Part shown: positions 1-11,738 of the stretch, piece after piece
Layout of the letters: each line of letters starts with the position of its first letter
Position numbering within the stretch: the first letter of the stretch is position 1
Origin: Bolinopsis microptera
Taxonomy: Eukaryota > Ctenophora > Tentaculata > Lobata > Bolinopsidae
Direction: 5' to 3'
DNA length: 64,000 nt
NCBI RefSeq assembly: GCF_026151205.1
Contig: NC_087077.1
Location: 18,824,975 to 18,888,974 of the forward strand
Translations under genes and position numbers: made by a program
The notes under the pieces: generated by a model
Databases searched by the model: none
What the model was told of the DNA's origin: nothing
What the model saw: only the letters and a program-made list of their open reading frames with translations

Positions 1-64
1 GTGCATGTTAACTATGTGCACAACATGTGCATGTTAACTATGTGCACAACATGTGCATATTAAC
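1..64. repeat. 26-bp tandem repeat, about 2.4 copies
   Basis: A 26-bp unit beginning gtgcatgttaactatg is repeated twice exactly and then partly, running off the left edge of the window, so the true array may be longer. The unit is itself partly palindromic (gtgcat / atgtgcac). No gene is visible nearby. Bases 65-231 hold nothing recognisable. Confidence 0.85.
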
Positions 65-231
65 CTGCCGCATATAATCGGTTTGAAGTGGGTTTTGGGG
101 TACTATGTACTATGTACTACGGAGTATTTGGCAAGGTTTAGAGGTCTGTAAACTAGTGAGGTCGGTAAACACTGTAAGGTTTCTCTCCAATTAGACATAT
201 CTCACCAGACACGCACCACATACCTGTTTAA

Positions 232-1574
232 GGGGGGGGGGGGGGGGGGGCCAATGGATATTTTTTTGTGAAACTTGATTTCGAGATAGCAGTTGGCCAA
301 CAAACTAAGACCAGTGACCGAACTTTTGAGGGGGTCCCGGACCCCAACCGCCAAACGGTGCCCGCGGGGCAGCCACGCCCATATTTGGTCCAAATTAGGC
401 CCAATTTAGCCAAATACCCTGAACATGCCCAAAACCCAAATTTTAGGTGCTCTACTTGTAGCTAGTGGTCTCCTGAACTCGTATATGAAATTTCATCAAG
501 ATTGGACAAAAAATGACTGAGTTATGAGCCAAAAACCATATGCCCATATTTGGGCATACGCACCAAATTTGGTAGATTTCGTCCCATAAATTGGTCAAAT
601 ATCAATATTTTCCACTGAAACTTACTTTATATGAAAGGTAAGCCTAAACTACATATTCTCTGTAAGTTATAGCTTTATATCTGTTTAAATGTGGATACTA
701 AGGCGAAAAGACCACAAAAAATGAACTAAATTGCCCATATCTTGATTCGCGATATTCGCGGAATTGATCTCATTAAAATTGTAACAACTCGATCAGTTTT
801 CAAAATTTTTCCATGAAATTTTCGGAATCGACTCGAAATCGCATTTCCACCTTAGTTTGAGAACAGGTTTTTGATTAAGGCCTCAAAAAAAATTTGGCGG
901 CCAAATTCTGAATTTCTCCGGGAAAATTTTGGAATTTGGCCGCCTAATTTTTTTTGGAGGCCTAAATCAAAAAAAAAAGATTTCGAGTCGATTCCGAAAA
1001 TTTCATGGAAAAATTTTGAAAACTGATCGAGTTGTTACAATTTTAATGAGATCAATTCCGCGAATATCGCGAACCAAGATATGGGCAATTTAGTTCATTT
1101 TTTGTGGTCTTTTCGCCTTAGTATCCACATTTAAACAGATATAAAGCTATAACTTACAGAGAATATGTAGTTTAGGCTTACCTTTCATATAAAGTAAGTT
1201 TCAGTGGAAAATATTGATATTTGACCAATTTATGGGACGAAATCTACCAAATTTGGTGCGTATGCCCAAATATGGGCATATAGTTTTTGGCTCATAACTC
1301 AGTCATTTTTTGTCCAATCTTGATGAAATTTCATATACGAGTTCAGGAGACTACTAGCTACAAGTAGAGCACCTAAAATTTGGGTTTTGGGCATGTTCAG
1401 GGTATTTGGCTAAATTGGGCCTGATATGGACCAAATATGGGCGTGGCTGCCCCGCGGGCACCGTTTGGCGGTTGGGGTCCGGGACCCCCTCAAAATTATG
1501 ATCACTGGTCCTAGTTTGTTGATCAACTGCTATCTCGAAATCAAGTTTCACAAAAAAATATCCATTGGCCCCCC
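232..1574. mobile_element. 1.34-kb foldback (near-perfect inverted repeat) element
   Basis: Two arms of about 658 bp are reverse complements of each other around a centre near position 910. The outer ends read as a G-run followed by ccaatggata on the left (G-run 232-250) and tatccattgg followed by six C on the right. The mirrored 65-codon frames at 268-465 and 1354-1551 differ at only a few residues, which shows how similar the arms are. These frames have no recognisable domain and are treated as by-products. The layout fits a Foldback-type or very long-TIR non-autonomous DNA element. No convincing target-site duplication is seen. A diverged relative of one arm end (gggg..ccggaagcccctcaaaa) appears near 25640-25740, so the family is probably dispersed. 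Confidence 0.8.
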
Positions 1575-2396
1575 TTGACTCGTTCTCACAGACAGCTAAT
1601 ACACCAATTATAAAGGCTATATCTTACTATATATAAAGCGAGACGATATATATATATATCCATGCCATTTTACTGACACCACGGCATCAACTTTAACGCA
1701 ACTTTCCGCAAAAACCGTAAAAGATATAAAACTGAAACTTTTTTGACTGGGTCAAATGCTTTAATGGCCTTCAAATCAGCATGAAAAAATAAAAAATTGG
1801 CCAAGGAATAATAATTTTAGTGCCCAAAATTTGGACTCCCGAGTGGTGTCAAAAACGCGAATTAAATAGGTAATAATTATTTTAGTCTCTCGAGTCTTGA
1901 CACCACTTTAGGGTTAGACGGGTTCCTGCTAGTAATTATAACAAATAATCTGAGAACATATCATGCGAACACATTGAAACGCTGAACAGTTATCTTAACC
2001 TGAAAAGAGAAATTTACGGAATTATCAGAAATTATGAACTTTAAGCACTCCCCATGGCCCATATTTGTGAAGACATTTCACTTTTTATACTAGTGTTAAT
2101 CAGACTGAAGTGTGGTGGAACTAGATGTACGCGGTATAATCAACCATCGCCCAATTAGCAATCTCAGATCTTCCATACGTTCCCTGGTCAAGGAAACTCC
2201 GTCTCAATGCAATTAACTTAACCAACCAATTACACACCTGCCACGTGGACAGCTGCAACCAATCAGAGCAGCAAACGGACAAAGTCACGTGTGCGGGTGA
2301 ATGACGGAGTAGGGTCACGTGACAGTGGTCATTAGAAGAGCAGACTGCGTTATTTTTACAGTGTATGCTATATGTACATGATATGCAGGAGTGTGC
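1575..2396. other. Intergenic, transposon-like debris
   Basis: No coding exon is supported. Between about 1841 and 1905 an inverted pair (gagtggtgtcaa ... ttgacaccact) is separated by about 50 bp, consistent with a small MITE remnant. A short (AT)n run lies near 1650. An open frame on the minus strand at 2121-2480 shows no family resemblance, is Cys/Ser/His-rich by chance, and crosses the duplication boundary, so it is not called. Confidence 0.5.
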
Positions 2397-3654
2397 CGTC
2401 ACGTGCCACGGCTCAGAATGATCCAGAAATTTGCAGACATTAAAAACTGCGAGGCTAGAGCTGCACGACATGCTGGACAAATTGCGGTGTAAGAGCAGAC
2501 TGCAGAGAGACTATCATAAAGTGAACTCCAGAACATGCTAGCTAAGACAAGATGACGATTAAGGTTTGAAACGATTTGTATATCAAATCATCGTTTCTAA
2601 CCTTAATCGAATGCTCTTTATGATAATATCTTTGCTCAAACTCTACGCTACAATGAATCCAACATGTCGTGCAGCTCTTGCCTCGCAGTTGTCTGCAAAT
2701 TTCTTTTTTATACCCTCAACAGTACTATCCTATAATATAACAAATAATTTCAGCTCGCTATGTAACCAGGCCGACAAGACCTGAATATCTTCAGCGTGAA
2801 CCTTAAAGTTAAAAGATTTTATTACCAAAGAAAACAATTGAATGACTAAACGTCGAATTTATGTTTTAGTAATAACTTGTATATCACAATATTACGATTT
2901 CAGACCTCGGACCAGACAATGGAAACTTTCTAAAACCCTTTTTACCGTGAAACGATTTCATATCAGAAAGTATTATACTCAACAATTGTAACGAGTTCTC
3001 AACTCCTAGATTACACGGGAACAAATCTGCTTCTTTACAATAACTATGCAAAATATGTATCAATCTAATTACGAATACAAATTGTTATAATGATTATGTT
3101 TACGTTCAAGTTCCCTACGCTTTACTATTTAAACTAGCATCCAAACATTTTATGATAGTTAATCCAACAAACGCGCACCATGACCATTAACAAATAACCA
3201 AAGCACTATGTACTACTAAATCCAATATCGCATTGGTATGAAAATAAAGCTCAAAATAACATCATTTCAATAAAGCGATAAATATACCGATTCAACTAAT
3301 AACTAACTAAAAATGCATGTATTTAATATTCAGTTCGGCTGGTGTTCAACTTTTGTTCAATCAATGATTCTTGAGAATGATAGATGAAAGAACTCAAGAA
3401 TTATTTTGTGACAATTTTTTGACCAACGAAAAATAATTATGGCTGCGAAAGGAAAGTTATATTATTTATCAATAGAAATCTAAAAAATGTCTATTAATGT
3501 TAATGGTGTTCAATAAATTAATATCATAATCTAGCTCATCATAATAGTAACCTATGTAATAATCAGATGATCACGAGAGTTTGTGTAGATCTTATCAGCA
3601 CGGTTAAGTTGCGACAAATCTCTTGCACCGACTCACTCCAAATCCACATCCAAA

Positions 3655-6600
3655 CTATTCATCGGCATTCGTGTCTTTTGAGTATCTGATTTCGAAGTTG
3701 GCGTCGCCTGAATCTTCGATCTTCTTCTCGTTGACGTAAGCGCTGCAATCAAGATAGGTTTCCAAAGAATCTGTCTCGCTCATTGCAGCTTGTTTTATCT
3801 CTGAGAAATTGATGAGTGAGAAGTGAGATGACAATTCTAATGAATTTAAAGTAGATTAGAGAATAGAAAAGTCAAGAAAATACATAAAAGTTAAAACTCC
3901 TAGACAGGGCCAGCGAGACAGATATCTTCAACAGAAAAACATGTCAGATAAAGAATAACTTACTGTTCAAGGTTATCTCGATAGCCTGCATGGGCTGCAG
4001 ACCATTCTCTGCCTTGGAGGTATAAGGGTAGTACGCTTTCAGTGCTGCAGCGATTTCGACTTCTTTCTGCATTTCCATATCGAACTGAAAATGATTGATA
4101 CGTGATTTACCTTTCAAATAATGATAAAATTATGAATAAAATCTGAGATTTTTATGGAAAACATAATCATCATGTGTGTAGTGTGTAGTTTTGTTACGCG
4201 TTGATTATTGAGCTCTCTTATCTCATCGCTTATCGGGGCTAGGTGGCCTAGTGATCAGAGCATCCGCCTTCTGCGCAGAAAGTTCAGGGTTCGAATCCCA
4301 GTGTCACCTAGCCTAGGGAGTAGCTAAGGAGTAAGGATCCATTGGATCTATGCGATCTTCTCGGTCGACTCAGCCGAATGATAAGAAACTTAATTTAGGG
4401 TTAAATGAGGACCTGAGGGGTACCTGTTGAAAGTTCAAGAAACTTCCTAGGATAACCCTTCAGTGAATACATTATCCCCCCATTATGGGAAATGTGGACT
4501 TTGACTCTACAATGTGGTCACGTGAATATTTGGGCATGTTTGCCGATGCTGCTAATGATCTTGGTTGTTGGGTTGAGGAAGTGATGAAGACAATAGACTG
4601 TGTAGTGATAAAGATAGTCATATTAGTATTACATTAGACAAGTTCAAGAAACTATATATAAGGACCTTTTAGTAAAGCACCTTTTTGATGCATTTTAGGG
4701 TATTGTTGTATATACGGATCTCTTTCTTAAAGCGGCAACAAAAATAGAGGAAATGAAAAGTGACATGATTTATGCTCAGAAAATTATTCAGTTGCAAGGC
4801 AAGGGGAACTCTTGGAGTTTGAACATAAAGACTAAAGAGCTAGATTCAGTCCAGAGAACCTTTAAAACCGCTATAGAAAATATTGTTCAAGCTGAGTCTG
4901 AGATTAAGTTTTACAGTGCTGCTGTAACAAAACGTTCCCCCAGCTCTGCCTCCACTTTCACGGCAGAGAACTCGAAGAAAGTAGTTCAGAATGTGGTAGC
5001 TGAAGAGGATCTCAGCAAAAACATGTTGATTTTTGGTCTCAAGGAGTATGCTCAGTATGCAGGAGAGAAACTCGGCAATACAATTTGTGATGTGTTTGAA
5101 CAAATGGCAGAGAAGCCACGCTTCGAAGCTGCTCGAATTGGGAATAAAGCTACTAAAAAACATAGGGCTGTCAAAGTATCATTTGGAAGCTCTAGCACCG
5201 TTCATCAGATACTGATTAAAGCTAAAGAACTCAGACTGTCTCAGTGTGTTAAAACTGTCTTTATTTCACCGGATCGGTCGCCGGAGGAGCGAGCAGTACA
5301 TAAACAGTTTGTTCTAGATTTGAAGAGGAAGGTCAAGGAAAATCCTAAAAGTAATCTAGGTAAACTATAGGTAAAAATATAATATTAATCATAAGCTAAA
5401 ATGTACTAATCTTTGTATTCTAAATGGGGAAAAAGAAGAAACATTGTCAGTCAGTCGAGAAAATTGTCAGTCAGGCTATATGGCAGCTTTGTAGATGTTG
5501 TGACTATGCTAGTAGTGGTCCCAGGCTTGCGACTGGAATTGCGGTGTTAAATCGATTTAATGGTACCAACGATCCACCTCCCACTTGTTGTTTGGTACTT
5601 AGCAATAATTAATATATACGTTATTTTATCAGGACATAATTTTTTGGCCATTTTATATGAACTCTTACACTTTATATTTACTGAGAATATACATGAATTC
5701 TGGAGTTTAAATTATTAATATATCTCTTATGTCACCATGCCAGCCGCTTTGAAGTCGGCAATTTTTATTTTTTTAATATTGGTTGTTGATATATATAAGC
5801 GGGATGTAAATGCTTTGCCTTTATTTCATTTCATTTTATTTCATACGTTTGTGTGAACCTAACAAATATATAGAGTTAAGTTTCCCAATTTCCCAAAAAT
5901 TTATAATTAGATGTACTCACTGGAGGGTCCAAGTTTCCAGATCCAGTTTTTCCCACGCTCCAATTGCAATCAAAAGACAACGTCTTTTTTTCTGGAGTCC
6001 AATTGTAAATCTGAATTATTGGATAGTTTGGTGAGAAAAATGGGTTATTGGTAGGTGCAGCTCTCCGTCAAGGTACTGTTGATTGTTAAACCAATTGATG
6101 TTACGTACTTACCATAATACTCGAATTAACATTTTAATTAACATTTTAATTTAATCACGAATAGCAAATCTAGAGAAATAGCTGTGAACAATTTTTATTT
6201 AGGTATTTAAACTTTTAAAACTAAAATTGTTCAAAAATACCCACGGGTACCCACCCTGTTAAGTCCAATATAGAAACATCCCACTTTATCAGAGTCTTTA
6301 TCGGAGTTGAAGGGTTTTGATTGGTTGTAACATTTTCCAAGGTTAGCTTCGCTCCAATCGAAAAATCCGACGCCCTTGTTATCCTTTGCAGCTGCAGAGA
6401 GAATAAACCACTTTTAAACAGAGCTGAGTATCGACAGAATTATGTTGTGGTTTTACAACATACAATTAAACCATGCTTCAAGATAATGAGAGATAAAAAT
6501 AAACGTATACAAATAAATTTATTATATTTACCATTTTTTTATTCAAGATATTTAAAAATTAAAATGAACGTATAAAAAATAAATTTACTGTATTTTTCTG

Positions 6601-8896
6601 CTAATTTGTCGGCTGCCACCCTGTACTTATTCCATTCTTCTTCTTTCTCGAAGTTCATGATGTACAAGTCTGGGGAAGGGGCTGCTAGCTCTGAAACAAA
6701 AATTCAACTCAACTTGTCATGAATGCAAATAGCAGAGCAAGCCAGAACCGTTATTATGCGATCTTGATCATATACTAGTGATCCATTTATTACTTCGCAC
6801 ATAAATTTATAAAAATTATAATAAATAAAATTCTAAAATGTATTACCTGCTTCGACATTAAAATCACACCCAACACCCAACAAAAATACGTTTAAGTCAT
6901 ACAAGTGAGACTCAAGTATGGAAAAATGAAATATGCCAGCCAATACAGTGGGCAGGCCACGTACCCTATGCCAGTGGGCAACCCCTAGCCCACTAGAGCC
7001 CTTAATTTGTTGTAAAATTGAGGTTAATAATTGGCTATTTGATCAGTTAACCTCACATATTACAATTTCTTAACAATTTGTTGCTCCAATCTCGAATACA
7101 AAAACTATAATCTGCCCTTAAGGTTAACATATTTTAACAAAAATCAGTCCTGTGCTGTGGCTCTCCTAAAAAATGTATTTACCACTTTTAAAACTTATCT
7201 TCTTCTAGTAGAGCTTTAAATTTAATATCCGTTTCATCTCAAAATTGAAACATCTGTTTCCGAGATAATTACAATCAAATGATACGATATGTAGCGATGT
7301 AACAGAATTCTTCCCCTGGCCCTAGCTGTTTTTACGAGGTAAATTATAGACAGTTGCGTGACGGCTATAGCTAGAACCTCATACCTTAGTTCCCAAAAAT
7401 TTGTGTGCAATTAAATTGAGCACAATTTATTTGAGCCCGAAAAATTTGGGCAAAAAATTTGAACTCATTTGGGCGACCGAAAATTTGGGCACAAATTCTT
7501 CGAAAAATGAACGATTTTCCACTAAAATTTCAGTTAGATATTTGCCTTAGTTCATTATTATTCCTTATTATTCCAGTCATTTTGCTTTCAATTTTAAGCA
7601 TGTAGGTGGTAGTCTGAGTTGTTTCACATTATAAAATTTACGATCTGCCCAGTAACTACTAAAAAATACAGTGATGATGGCACAGTACAAAATGATAGAT
7701 TTATACAATAGTGATATTTAGTCTCTCAATCAGATAGCATATTTAAAAGGGAGGCCAGATGACATAAGGAAAGGCTTTGAGAAGTCGGGTATAACTGATG
7801 CTTGTAGATCAGACTTTACGGTGGATGATAATCCATTTGCAGATCTTGTTTAAATCTGAAAATCTCTAGCTCTCCGTACCTCTAGCCATTTGTTTTATTA
7901 GTAGCTGTTAGCTATTCCAGTAATTTCTATTCATTTAAAATATAAGCCTTTTTAATTGGTCAAGCCATGAATGACAGATTAGAAAACTAAAATTTCAAAT
8001 ATTATTTCACTTGGATATGAAGAAAAAGCCATCTTTCTATAGATTTCAGGGCCACAGGCCAAATGCCAAAAGTTTGGTTAGCAAAAAATTTAGCAGACGG
8101 AAAAGATTAACGCAATTAATTTGGTCTGCAAAAAATTTGGGCGAGAGGCCCGCTCAAATTTTTTGTCGCCCAAATTTTTGGGAATTAAGGTATCTTAGCT
8201 TTCACTTTGGAGCAAAAAATATCTACATGACATTTTAGGACAAGGCCTTGAAGTACATGTGTGCCAAGTTACAAGGTCTCAATTTGTAAACTGTAAATGA
8301 TAGTTTTTTTTAAAACAAAATTTCATTTCAGGTAAATTTATCAACATTTTGGGATTTTAGACATGAATATCAAATTGCTTAACATGAACACCAGATTTGG
8401 ATTCACATACTAGGTTTGATGGTACGTCCGATAACTGTAGGCTTGTCATCGTCCAGGGTTTGCAGCATCACTATCAGGCAGACGGCGAAGAAAGCTGCCA
8501 AACAAGCGTAGAAGAAGAAGTAGAAGATTATAAGTTTTCCTGAAAATATAATCTCTTCGAATGCTTCCCAAAATTACCTACTATTATATGAACAGTGCAG
8601 CATTCCTGGTATTGACAAAAGCTACCACAAAATGTCATTCAGGTAGAAGCTGAAACTATTCTCCAATAATGTAAAAACTGATCAACAATTCTTTTTTTAA
8701 ATGTGAAATATTGTGGTAAAACCGATGAGAAGATATCAGTGTATACATGCTATGATGTATGATGAAATGTATGGTTTTAAAGTATTTTACCCCAGTCTTC
8801 TTTAGAGCGTGAGTGGATCAGGGACGTTCCAGCATTTTTGAGATACATGAGTGATGTTGATGGACCAGGATCGTCAATTGGATCATACTGTGGCAT
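3655..8896 (-). CDS. ATP1B: Na+/K+-ATPase beta subunit, copy A (alternative first exon)
   Basis: Beta subunits chaperone the catalytic alpha subunit of the sodium pump to the plasma membrane and modulate K+ affinity. Seven exons join in one frame, all with GT-AG borders: 8896-8791, 8539-8411, 6690-6589, 6391-6255, 6010-5921, 4084-3964, 3788-3655 (272 aa). After a 36-residue cytoplasmic part comes a single type II membrane segment (about 38-61, rich in F and Y), then the ectodomain with GCFYIGLNR, FDCNW, AYYPYTS and YLDCSAYV, matching the family's conserved blocks. Four ectodomain Cys correspond to vertebrate disulfides 2 and 3; the first pair is absent. The N-terminus starts MPQYDPIDD and lacks the usual family exon, which copy B keeps. 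The start is the first ATG of the only exon that joins in frame. Introns contain LINE, SINE and MITE insertions. Identity is secure; use of this first exon is inferred. Confidence 0.88.
4234..4450 (+). mobile_element. tRNA-derived SINE
   Basis: The 5' head (about 4242-4308) is tRNA-like: an A-box-like tagtgatcagag, a B-box ggttcgaatcc, and an anticodon arm with loop cttctgc (UCU, Arg-like). Flanking ggctaggtg / cacctagcc extends the acceptor pairing. The body carries tccattggatct and gactcagccgaatgat, shared with two related copies at about 9855 and 16861. It lies in intron 5 of ATP1B copy A and is absent at the matching place in copy B, where different sequence follows the shared splice site. 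The 3' end is approximate. Confidence 0.65.
4753..5370 (+). pseudogene. LINE ORF1 fragment (CR1/L2-like)
   Basis: A 205-codon open frame whose C-terminal half has the pattern seen in ORF1 proteins of many invertebrate non-LTR retrotransposons: SKNMLIFGL, a short acidic segment, RAVKVSFGSSSTVHQIL, then VFISPDRSPEERAVHKQF. The region before residue 80 is a weak coiled-coil-like segment. It is antisense to ATP1B inside intron 5 and has no functional partner; RT is missing. A more broken copy occupies the same intron of copy B (12245-12970), so the insertion predates the duplication. Bases 5371-5900 contain no further coding sequence. Confidence 0.7.
7384..8190. mobile_element. TA-flanked MITE (807 bp), copy A only
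   Basis: The ends form a terminal inverted repeat of 20 bp (CCTTARTTCCCAAAAATTTG, one mismatch between ends) and sit between duplicated TA dinucleotides (7382-7383 and 8191-8192). Copy B shows the unoccupied site at 14803-14804 (ctcaTAtcttag). The interior is AT-rich with repeated aaatttggg(c) motifs and no transposase. The 75-codon frame at 8011-8238 is incidental. TA duplication suggests a Tc1/mariner-superfamily parent. It lies in intron 2 of ATP1B copy A. Confidence 0.8.
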
Positions 8897-9186
8897 GATC
8901 TATGATCTAGCTATGAAAGTGTGAAAGGTGAAATGAATCGTTTGTATGAGTTGTAGATATGATGAAATGAAATGAAAAATAGCTACATGTCATTTTAGGA
9001 CAATACCTTGAAGTATACGTGTGCCAATTTGTAAACTGTAAAAGATAGTCTTTAAACAAAATTTCATTTGAAGTTTTCATTTACAATAGATTACATGTAA
9101 ACCTAAATTTCTGATGCACAATATCTCAAGAACAGAAACCTTTTTTCGATACCAATTCAAAAAATACTTTATTAAATTTTTTGTAC

Positions 9187-9541
9187 AGTGCTTAAATGTA
9201 TCATTTAGGAGATACTCTGAAAGACCTTCATTGGCTGCCCATCAGTTACAGAATTCAATACAAATTATTACTTCTTGTTTATAAATGTCTTAATGGTATG
9301 GGACCAGATTATTTAAGTACAATGTTGAAATTTGCTAATATAATTTACAATTATAATCATCTTATCTACTTGACAGAACCTAGGGTACATACACAGTATG
9401 GAGAGAGATCGTTTCAGAAAGTTGGCCCTAAATTATGGAATGAGCTGCCTCTTGAAATTAAGAACTGCATGTCGTTGGACTCTTTTAAAGTGTATCTAAA
9501 TACGTTTCTTTTCAAGCGTGCTTATGATATTCCTGAATAGT
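9187..9541 (+). pseudogene. LINE reverse-transcriptase C-terminus
   Basis: A 114-residue frame (9196-9540) begins inside the conserved block LHWLPISYRIQYKLLLLVYK and continues with KCLNGMGPDYL, GERSFQKVGPKLWNELP and FLFKRAYD. This is the characteristic post-RT C-terminal region of CR1/L2/Jockey-type LINEs, and the stop codon fits the natural end of the ORF. Everything upstream (endonuclease, RT core) is missing, a typical 5' truncation. The homologous piece in copy B is 16020-16561. It sits upstream of the ATP1B copy A start, with 3' flanking DNA to about 9850. Confidence 0.8.
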
Positions 9542-9849
9542 TTCTTAAACTAATAAATACCTCTTTTAACCATAGAATTTTTAAATATTTTTATTGAAAA
9601 ATGCATACCCTTTATCTTGTTATTTAGTGCATCAAGTCTTTAAATTTGTTGTATGATGAAATTATTACTATAATTTGTATCTTATTCTGATGGCATCAAT
9701 CTACCTCAGCTCTGTCAAGGCTATGTCATTTAGACATCTAATTAAACTCCCTGTTGATGTGGTACACTCACAATATCCTAAGATAGTTGTTCACACCATC
9801 CAGGGGGCAGGGAGTAAAGACTTTATTTCTGTTGACCCTATACCAAGTG

Positions 9850-10060
9850 TAACCTAGACTAGTCTAGGGAATTAGCTCAGAATCCATTGGATCTTTGCTA
9901 TGTTGCACATCTGTGTTATGTCTCCTTGGTTGACTCAGCCAAATGATTGGATAACCGTAATTAAGGGTTAAATTAGGGGCCCTGCCAAGAGATAAGGAAT
10001 CTTGCTATGGTAGCCTTCAGTAGATCTACATTCTACATCATCCTGTACATTGTAGTTTTT
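9850..10060 (+). mobile_element. SINE-like body, headless copy
   Basis: Shares tctagggaattagctcagaa, tccattggatct and gactcagccaaatgat with the tRNA-headed SINE at 4234. Here the tRNA head is not recognisable; the element follows the LINE 3' flank directly. The same arrangement recurs at 16861-17050 in copy B. Bases 10060-10196 hold a short ctctataccc tandem run and no gene. Confidence 0.5.
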
Positions 10061-11738
10061 ACTACATTTTAAACATTATTGTAGTATTATCTACCCTCTA
10101 TACCCTCTATACCCTCTTATTATTATATACCTTGATTGACACTTTTATACCCTGTACTAATCATATTACCCTCAGGGTTTGTTTGCAATCGAAAATCGTC
10201 ACGTGCCACGGCACAGAATGATCCAGAAATTTGCAGACTTAAAAACTGCAGCAAGCCAAGAGCTAGAGCTGCACGCAAGCTGGACACATTGCGGTGTAAG
10301 AGCAGAGAGACTATCATAAAAAGAACTCCAGGACATACCAGCTAAGACAAGATGACGATTAAGGTTTGAAACGATTTTTATATTAAATCATCGTTTCTAA
10401 CCTCCCTAACCTTAATCGAATGCTCTTTGATCGAACTCTACAATGAATCCAACATGTCGTGCAGCTATTGCCTCGCAGTTGTCTGCAAATTTATATTAAA
10501 TAATAGTTTTCATACCCTCAACAGTGCTATCCTATAATATAACAAATAATTTCAGCTCGCTATGTAACCAGGCCGACAAGACCTGAATATCGTATGATTA
10601 TTATTTCCCTATTTACGATCGGACGTGCACAGTGGTAAACATATTTGAATTTCATTCTGTTTTTGAGCTTTTTAATTTTATTCACGCGAGAAAACTATTA
10701 TATCTTCCTGACTGAAATTGTTGTCGAAGCGTGAACCTTAAAAGATTTTATTGCCAAAGAAAACAATTGAATGACTAAACGTCGAATTTATGTTTTAGTA
10801 ATAACTTGTATATCACAATATAACGATTTCAGACCTCGGAAACTTTGTAAAACCCTTTTTACCGTGAAACGATTTCATATCAGAAAGTATTATACTCAAC
10901 AATTGTAACGAGTTCTCAACTCCTAGATTACACGGGAACAAATCTGCTTCTTTACAAAAACTGTGCAAAATATGTATCAATCTAATTACGAATACAAATT
11001 GTAATAATGATTATTCTTACTCCAAGCTCCTCTACGCTTTACTATTTAAACTAGCATCCAAACATTTTATGATAGTTAATCCAACAAACGCGCACCATTA
11101 ACAAATAACCCAAGCACTATGTACTACTAAATCCAATATCGCATTGGTATGAAAATAAAGCTCAAAATAACATCATTTCAATAAAACGATAAATATACCG
11201 ATTGAACTAATAACTAACTAAAAATGCATGTATTTAATATTCAGTTCGGCTGGTGTACAACTTTTGTTAAATCGATGATTCTGAGAGTGATTGATGAAAG
11301 AACTCAAGAATTATTTTGTGTTAATTTTTTGACCAACGAAAAACAATTATGGCTGCGAAAGGAAAGTTATATTGTTTATCAATAGAAATCTAAAAAGTGT
11401 CTATTCACGTTTATAATTCTTGTTCAATTTCGAACGAAAAATCGGTACAAGTAAACAAAATGCTATCGATAGTTTTGAAATCCGTAATTACAAAATCGCC
11501 TTCAATCTTAGTACACAAAATAAAATCATTATAAATAGGTATATATAATAGTAGAATTTAGAAAACTGATCAGTTTTGCAATGTTAATGGTGTTCAATAA
11601 ATTAATATCAAAATCTAGCTCATCATAATAGTAACCTATGTAATAATCAGATGATCACGAGAGTTTGTGTAGATCTTATCAGCACGGTTAAGTTGCGACA
11701 GATCTCTTGCACCGACTCACTCCAAATCCACATCCAAA

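Larger units (their letters stand above)
2397..10196. repeat. Tandem segmental duplication, copy A
   Basis: The sequence from 2397 (cgtcacgtgccacgg...) recurs from 10197 in the same orientation, with extensive near-identity through intergenic, intronic and exonic DNA. The homology ends together at about 10196 in copy A and about 17198 in copy B (both near ccctcagggtttgtt). The unit carries a whole ATP1B gene plus a LINE C-terminal fragment and a SINE-like tail. Copy A is about 0.8 kb longer than B because of copy-specific insertions, chiefly 7384-8190. Confidence 0.9.

Noticed and set aside
268..465. Small conserved protein encoded twice in mirrored copies
   Set aside because: The two similar frames are simply the two arms of the foldback; no domain or start context supports a gene.
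2121..2480. 119-codon Cys/Ser-rich minus frame
   Set aside because: No signal of a known secreted family; it crosses the duplication border and is not preserved in copy B.
4242..4308. Genuine tRNA-Arg gene
   Set aside because: The D arm is short and stems contain mismatches; it is fused to a body shared with other repeats. It fits a SINE head better.
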